Shown piece by piece: positions 61,715 to 64,000 of a stretch of 64,000 bases of DNA. Below the pieces are notes generated by a model, which saw only the letters and a list, made by a program, of their open reading frames with translations, was not told the origin of the DNA and did not search any database. A program made the translations under genes and the position numbers. This DNA comes from an uncultured Lachnospiraceae bacterium (lineage in GTDB: Bacteria; Bacillota; Clostridia; Lachnospirales; Lachnospiraceae), in NCBI GenBank assembly GCA_946491665.1, contig CAMLYL010000004.1:1-64000 (forward strand), in the 5' to 3' direction. The first letter of the stretch is position 1; every line of letters starts with the position of its first letter.

Positions 61715-63175
61715 TTACTCAGAGGCCGTTCCTCCATTAACCACATTCTGAATCAGCTCTTTTGCATGTTCCACGGTGCTCATATCCGGTTCCATAACAT
61801 AAAGCGGCTGGCTCATGGAATAGGTAGACGCAGTGGTTCCTGATCCGTCCACGCTGTAGGAAGCCACATTCCAGGCGCCTCCTCCTGAAAGCTGATCCTT
61901 TACCATTCCCGTCAGCAGGCCATAGGAAATGTCAGACTCAAAACTGCCTTCTATGCCATCCATAAGCTGTGAAAAATTCTGCAGAATGGCGGGCGACTGC
62001 ATTTTCTGAATCACTCCGGTAATAACAGCCATCTGATTTCTTCCTCTCTGCCGGTCTCCGTCAGCAAATGATTTACGCTCACGTGAAAATGCAAGAGCCT
62101 GTTCTCCATTCAGAGTATTGGCTCCCTGATTAAAATGATAACCCCCTGCATCGAATTCCACATCTGAATTCACTGTAATTCCTCCCAGGGCATCAATCAG
62201 TTCCTGGAAACCTGAAAAATTAATCCGGAAGAAATAGTTGATTTCTATTCCATACAGCATCCCCAGCGTATCCTTCGACACATTTACCCCGTAAATACCT
62301 GCATGCGTCAGCTTGTCCTTCATTCCGTCTGATATGGACAGCGGCACATAGTAATCTCTGGGCGTATTGATCAGCTGGACCTGATGCGTGTTGGTATTTA
62401 CAACCGCCAGAATATTCACATCACTCCGGCTCTTGGCAGATATATCTCCAGATACATCGATTCCGCTGATATATACCGTGAAAACTCCTTCCGGCAGTTC
62501 ATCCGAATCATCATTTTCAATTGCCGATTTCAGGCTGTAGGAATTCAGTTCCCGGATCTGATCCGCAAAAGATTCGTATCCTTCTGTTTCTGTGATCATA
62601 TCCAGAAATCCCTTATTCATCAGTACTGCGCCGCAATCGCCGTCCAGCAGTCCCTGAGCCATAGTTACCGCATCAGCATATTCTTTCGTGACAATATCCG
62701 ATCCCAGATTCTCATTAATCTGTGAAATGGCGCTGTCGGTATCCTCTCTTCCCTGAGTGCTTAAGATACCAAACTCATAACCGGCAGCGTCCGTGATCGT
62801 CTGGGCGGGATCATCTGCCAGAACATACACGCCCATTTCTGTCGTCTCATACTCCGCATCGGTCACGCCCCGCAGCGTATCATTGACCCGGGACAGGGTA
62901 ATGCCTGCCGCACACAAAACCGCTGAAACCAGAATCGCCAGAACAAACCCTGCAAAAAAACGCGGCTTTTTCCGGGCATCTCCCATCAGAAGCCGGAACA
63001 CCACAATCAGAACCGCCAAAATCACGCCCACTGCTGCCAGCAGCAGATTCGACAGTACATTCAGCCGCCAGATCATCACAACCGTCAGTACAGACATCAC
63101 AATCTGCGCTATACTGACAATCCAGCCTGCAATACGCAATCCGGTATTTTCTCTTCTTTCTGCTTGTTTTCTCAT
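61715..63175 (-). CDS. LytR-CpsA-Psr (LCP) family cell wall polymer ligase
   Basis: 486 residues. Three membrane helices in the first ~105 residues (GWIVSIAQIVMSVLTVVMIW, LLLAAVGVILAVLIVVFRLL, FFAGFVLAILVSAVLCAAGI), an accessory domain, then the LCP catalytic domain with YISGIDVSG, SDVNILAVVNTNT, LINTPRDYYVPL, GGITVNSDVEFDA and FSRERKSFADGDRQRGRNQM. LCP enzymes attach teichoic acid or capsular polymers to peptidoglycan outside the membrane. It lies next to a CpsB-type phosphatase gene. Confidence 0.93.
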   Translation of the reverse strand: MRKQAERRENTGLRIAGWIVSIAQIVMSVLTVVMIWRLNVLSNLLLAAVGVILAVLIVVFRLLMGDARKKPRFFAGFVLAILVSAVLCAAGITLSRVNDTLRGVTDAEYETTEMGVYVLADDPAQTITDAAGYEFGILSTQGREDTDSAISQINENLGSDIVTKEYADAVTMAQGLLDGDCGAVLMNKGFLDMITETEGYESFADQIRELNSYSLKSAIENDDSDELPEGVFTVYISGIDVSGDISAKSRSDVNILAVVNTNTHQVQLINTPRDYYVPLSISDGMKDKLTHAGIYGVNVSKDTLGMLYGIEINYFFRINFSGFQELIDALGGITVNSDVEFDAGGYHFNQGANTLNGEQALAFSRERKSFADGDRQRGRNQMAVITGVIQKMQSPAILQNFSQLMDGIEGSFESDISYGLLTGMVKDQLSGGGAWNVASYSVDGSGTTASTYSMSQPLYVMEPDMSTVEHAKELIQNVVNGGTASE

Positions 63176-63284
63176 TTTTCTTCCTCTTTTTGCATCATTA
63201 TAAATCTCTCATGCTCCGCTGCGCTCTTCACCGCAGCATCCCCGCATTTCCTCAATAGTTTCTCATTCCAGCGTCACCGGAATA

Positions 63285-64000
63285 TCAAAAAAAGCTGCGT
63301 CTTTCTCCAAATCCCCACATCTCGCCCCGGCGCACGTTTTCGCCGGTCAGAATCGCATGGGGATTTTCATAAAACAGATGTCCTGCAGCATCCGGAGACT
63401 GTCTGCTGCGGATATAGCTTTCCGCCTCCCGCATATCCGGGGATCTCCGCCGTATTCCGTGGCAGTCGCTGGCCAGGCAGGTAATCAGCCCATGCTCCAG
63501 CAAAGCCACCGCCGTGCGTTCCTCACGTCTGCCGAACCCCCCGAGAAAGCTCCCCGCATTCACCTGTGTCAGGATCCCCTCCTGCATCCACCGGTACACC
63601 AGATCAGGCGTATCCTGCACACAGTAATACCGCTCCGGATGAGCCATCACCGGAACTCCTCCGGATTCCAGAACCATATGAAGCCCGTCCCCCATCTCAT
63701 CCGGGTGCATGTCAAAAGGAAATTCGATCAGGTAATTTCCCGTATGATTCAGTGAAATCAGCCGACGCTCCCCGATCAGCGGTCGGAGATCGCCTACACC
63801 GTAGATCTCCATCCCCCGTACGATTTTCAGAGGAATCCGTTCCTCCCGCAGCATGCTGCGGAACTGCTGGAATACATCCCTGCAGACTCCGGAATCTTCA
63901 TAGTTCTCAAAATATCCGCGAATATTGCAGTGAGGAGTCGCCGCAGCCAGCTGTATTCCGCTGCGGACAGCGATTTCCGCCATCTCCAGAGACTTCTCCA
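63285..64000 (-). CDS. CpsB/CapC-family tyrosine-protein phosphatase, 5' end outside window
   Basis: Partial gene: 238 residues are visible, the start lies beyond the right edge. PHP-type metal motifs appear in order: ATPHCNIRGYF, MEIYGVGDLRPLI, YLIEFPFDMHPDEMGDGL, PVMAHPERYYCV and CLASDCHGIRRRSPDM. The family dephosphorylates the CpsD kinase that regulates capsule and exopolysaccharide chain length. Together with the LCP gene it suggests a polysaccharide locus continuing to the right. Confidence 0.92.
   Translation of the reverse strand, partial: EKSLEMAEIAVRSGIQLAAATPHCNIRGYFENYEDSGVCRDVFQQFRSMLREERIPLKIVRGMEIYGVGDLRPLIGERRLISLNHTGNYLIEFPFDMHPDEMGDGLHMVLESGGVPVMAHPERYYCVQDTPDLVYRWMQEGILTQVNAGSFLGGFGRREERTAVALLEHGLITCLASDCHGIRRRSPDMREAESYIRSRQSPDAAGHLFYENPHAILTGENVRRGEMWGFGERRSFF

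Noticed and set aside
1..64000. tRNA or rRNA genes
   Set aside because: Reading both strands I found no cloverleaf-like segment with a TTCGA/TTCAA arm in the right context and no rRNA-like sequence; a tRNAscan or Infernal run would settle it.

Overview
The window looks like chromosomal DNA of a spore-forming, anaerobic, low-to-medium GC Bacillota of the Lachnospiraceae type (Clostridia). The evidence is a spoIIAA-spoIIAB-sigF operon with spoVA genes beside it, desulfoferrodoxin, strong AGGAGG ribosome binding sites, TTGACA/TATAAT promoters, a T-box leader on valS, and many small proteins typical of that family (TIGR04086, DUF1700/DUF4097, and by recall DUF5721, DUF6440 and DUF6483). No rRNA, tRNA, prophage, complete insertion sequence or CRISPR array was found. 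Most genes lie on the minus strand.

Layout. 1-2.1 kb: GntR/ABC exporter operon with its own operator. 2.1-5.9 kb: L-lactate dehydrogenase, a DMT exporter, a YitT protein, TrmO. 5.9-8.5 kb: envelope-stress style operon PadR-DUF1700-DUF4097-PspC-65 aa-trmO, with a palindromic operator over its promoter. 8.7-11.4 kb: citrate synthase and O-acetylhomoserine sulfhydrylase, tightly coupled. 11.5-17.3 kb: AarF/UbiB kinase, phasin-like protein, sulfotransferase, transglutaminase lipoprotein, M18 aminopeptidase. 17.4-24.2 kb: small conserved genes, desulfoferrodoxin, fabH-larC, a CwlC-like amidase, a phosphoesterase. 24.3-28.6 kb: sporulation block (spoVAC, spoVAB, spoVAA, a YtxH-like gene behind a sigma-G-type promoter, a Fur-like regulator with a probably leaderless mRNA, sigF-spoIIAB-spoIIAA). 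28.6-37.7 kb: zinc-ribbon TPR protein, 45 aa protein, folC, valS with T-box, hisC, a PAP2 enzyme, Mrp. 37.8-44.1 kb: mtnA, glmS, hydrolase, gltX. 44.1-46.8 kb: acylphosphatase, a broken MGMT-like gene, MATE pump with divergent XRE regulator. 46.8-50.7 kb: URO-D-type methyltransferase/GntP permease/LysR cluster. 50.7-52.6 kb: 65-base tandem elements and an AAA-ATPase/PDDEXK protein. 52.8-59.1 kb: BceRSAB-type antimicrobial peptide module and AzlCD. 59.2-64 kb: conserved unknown, TrpB2, and LCP plus CpsB proteins that suggest a polysaccharide locus continuing to the right.

What deserves attention: (i) a 65-base tandem element, with a diverged third copy at 35.94 kb, that begins with a TATAAT box and CACTTAG; (ii) a Fur-family repressor without recognisable metal ligands whose promoter leaves no room for a leader; (iii) a sigma-G-type promoter that places a YtxH-like protein first in a spoVA operon without AD/AE; (iv) a MGMT-like gene remnant between the MATE pump and acylphosphatase; (v) an unusual chain of hairpins between the valS T-box terminator and valS; (vi) a small catabolic-looking cluster built around an orphan URO-D-type methyltransferase, with a duplicated ribosome binding site.
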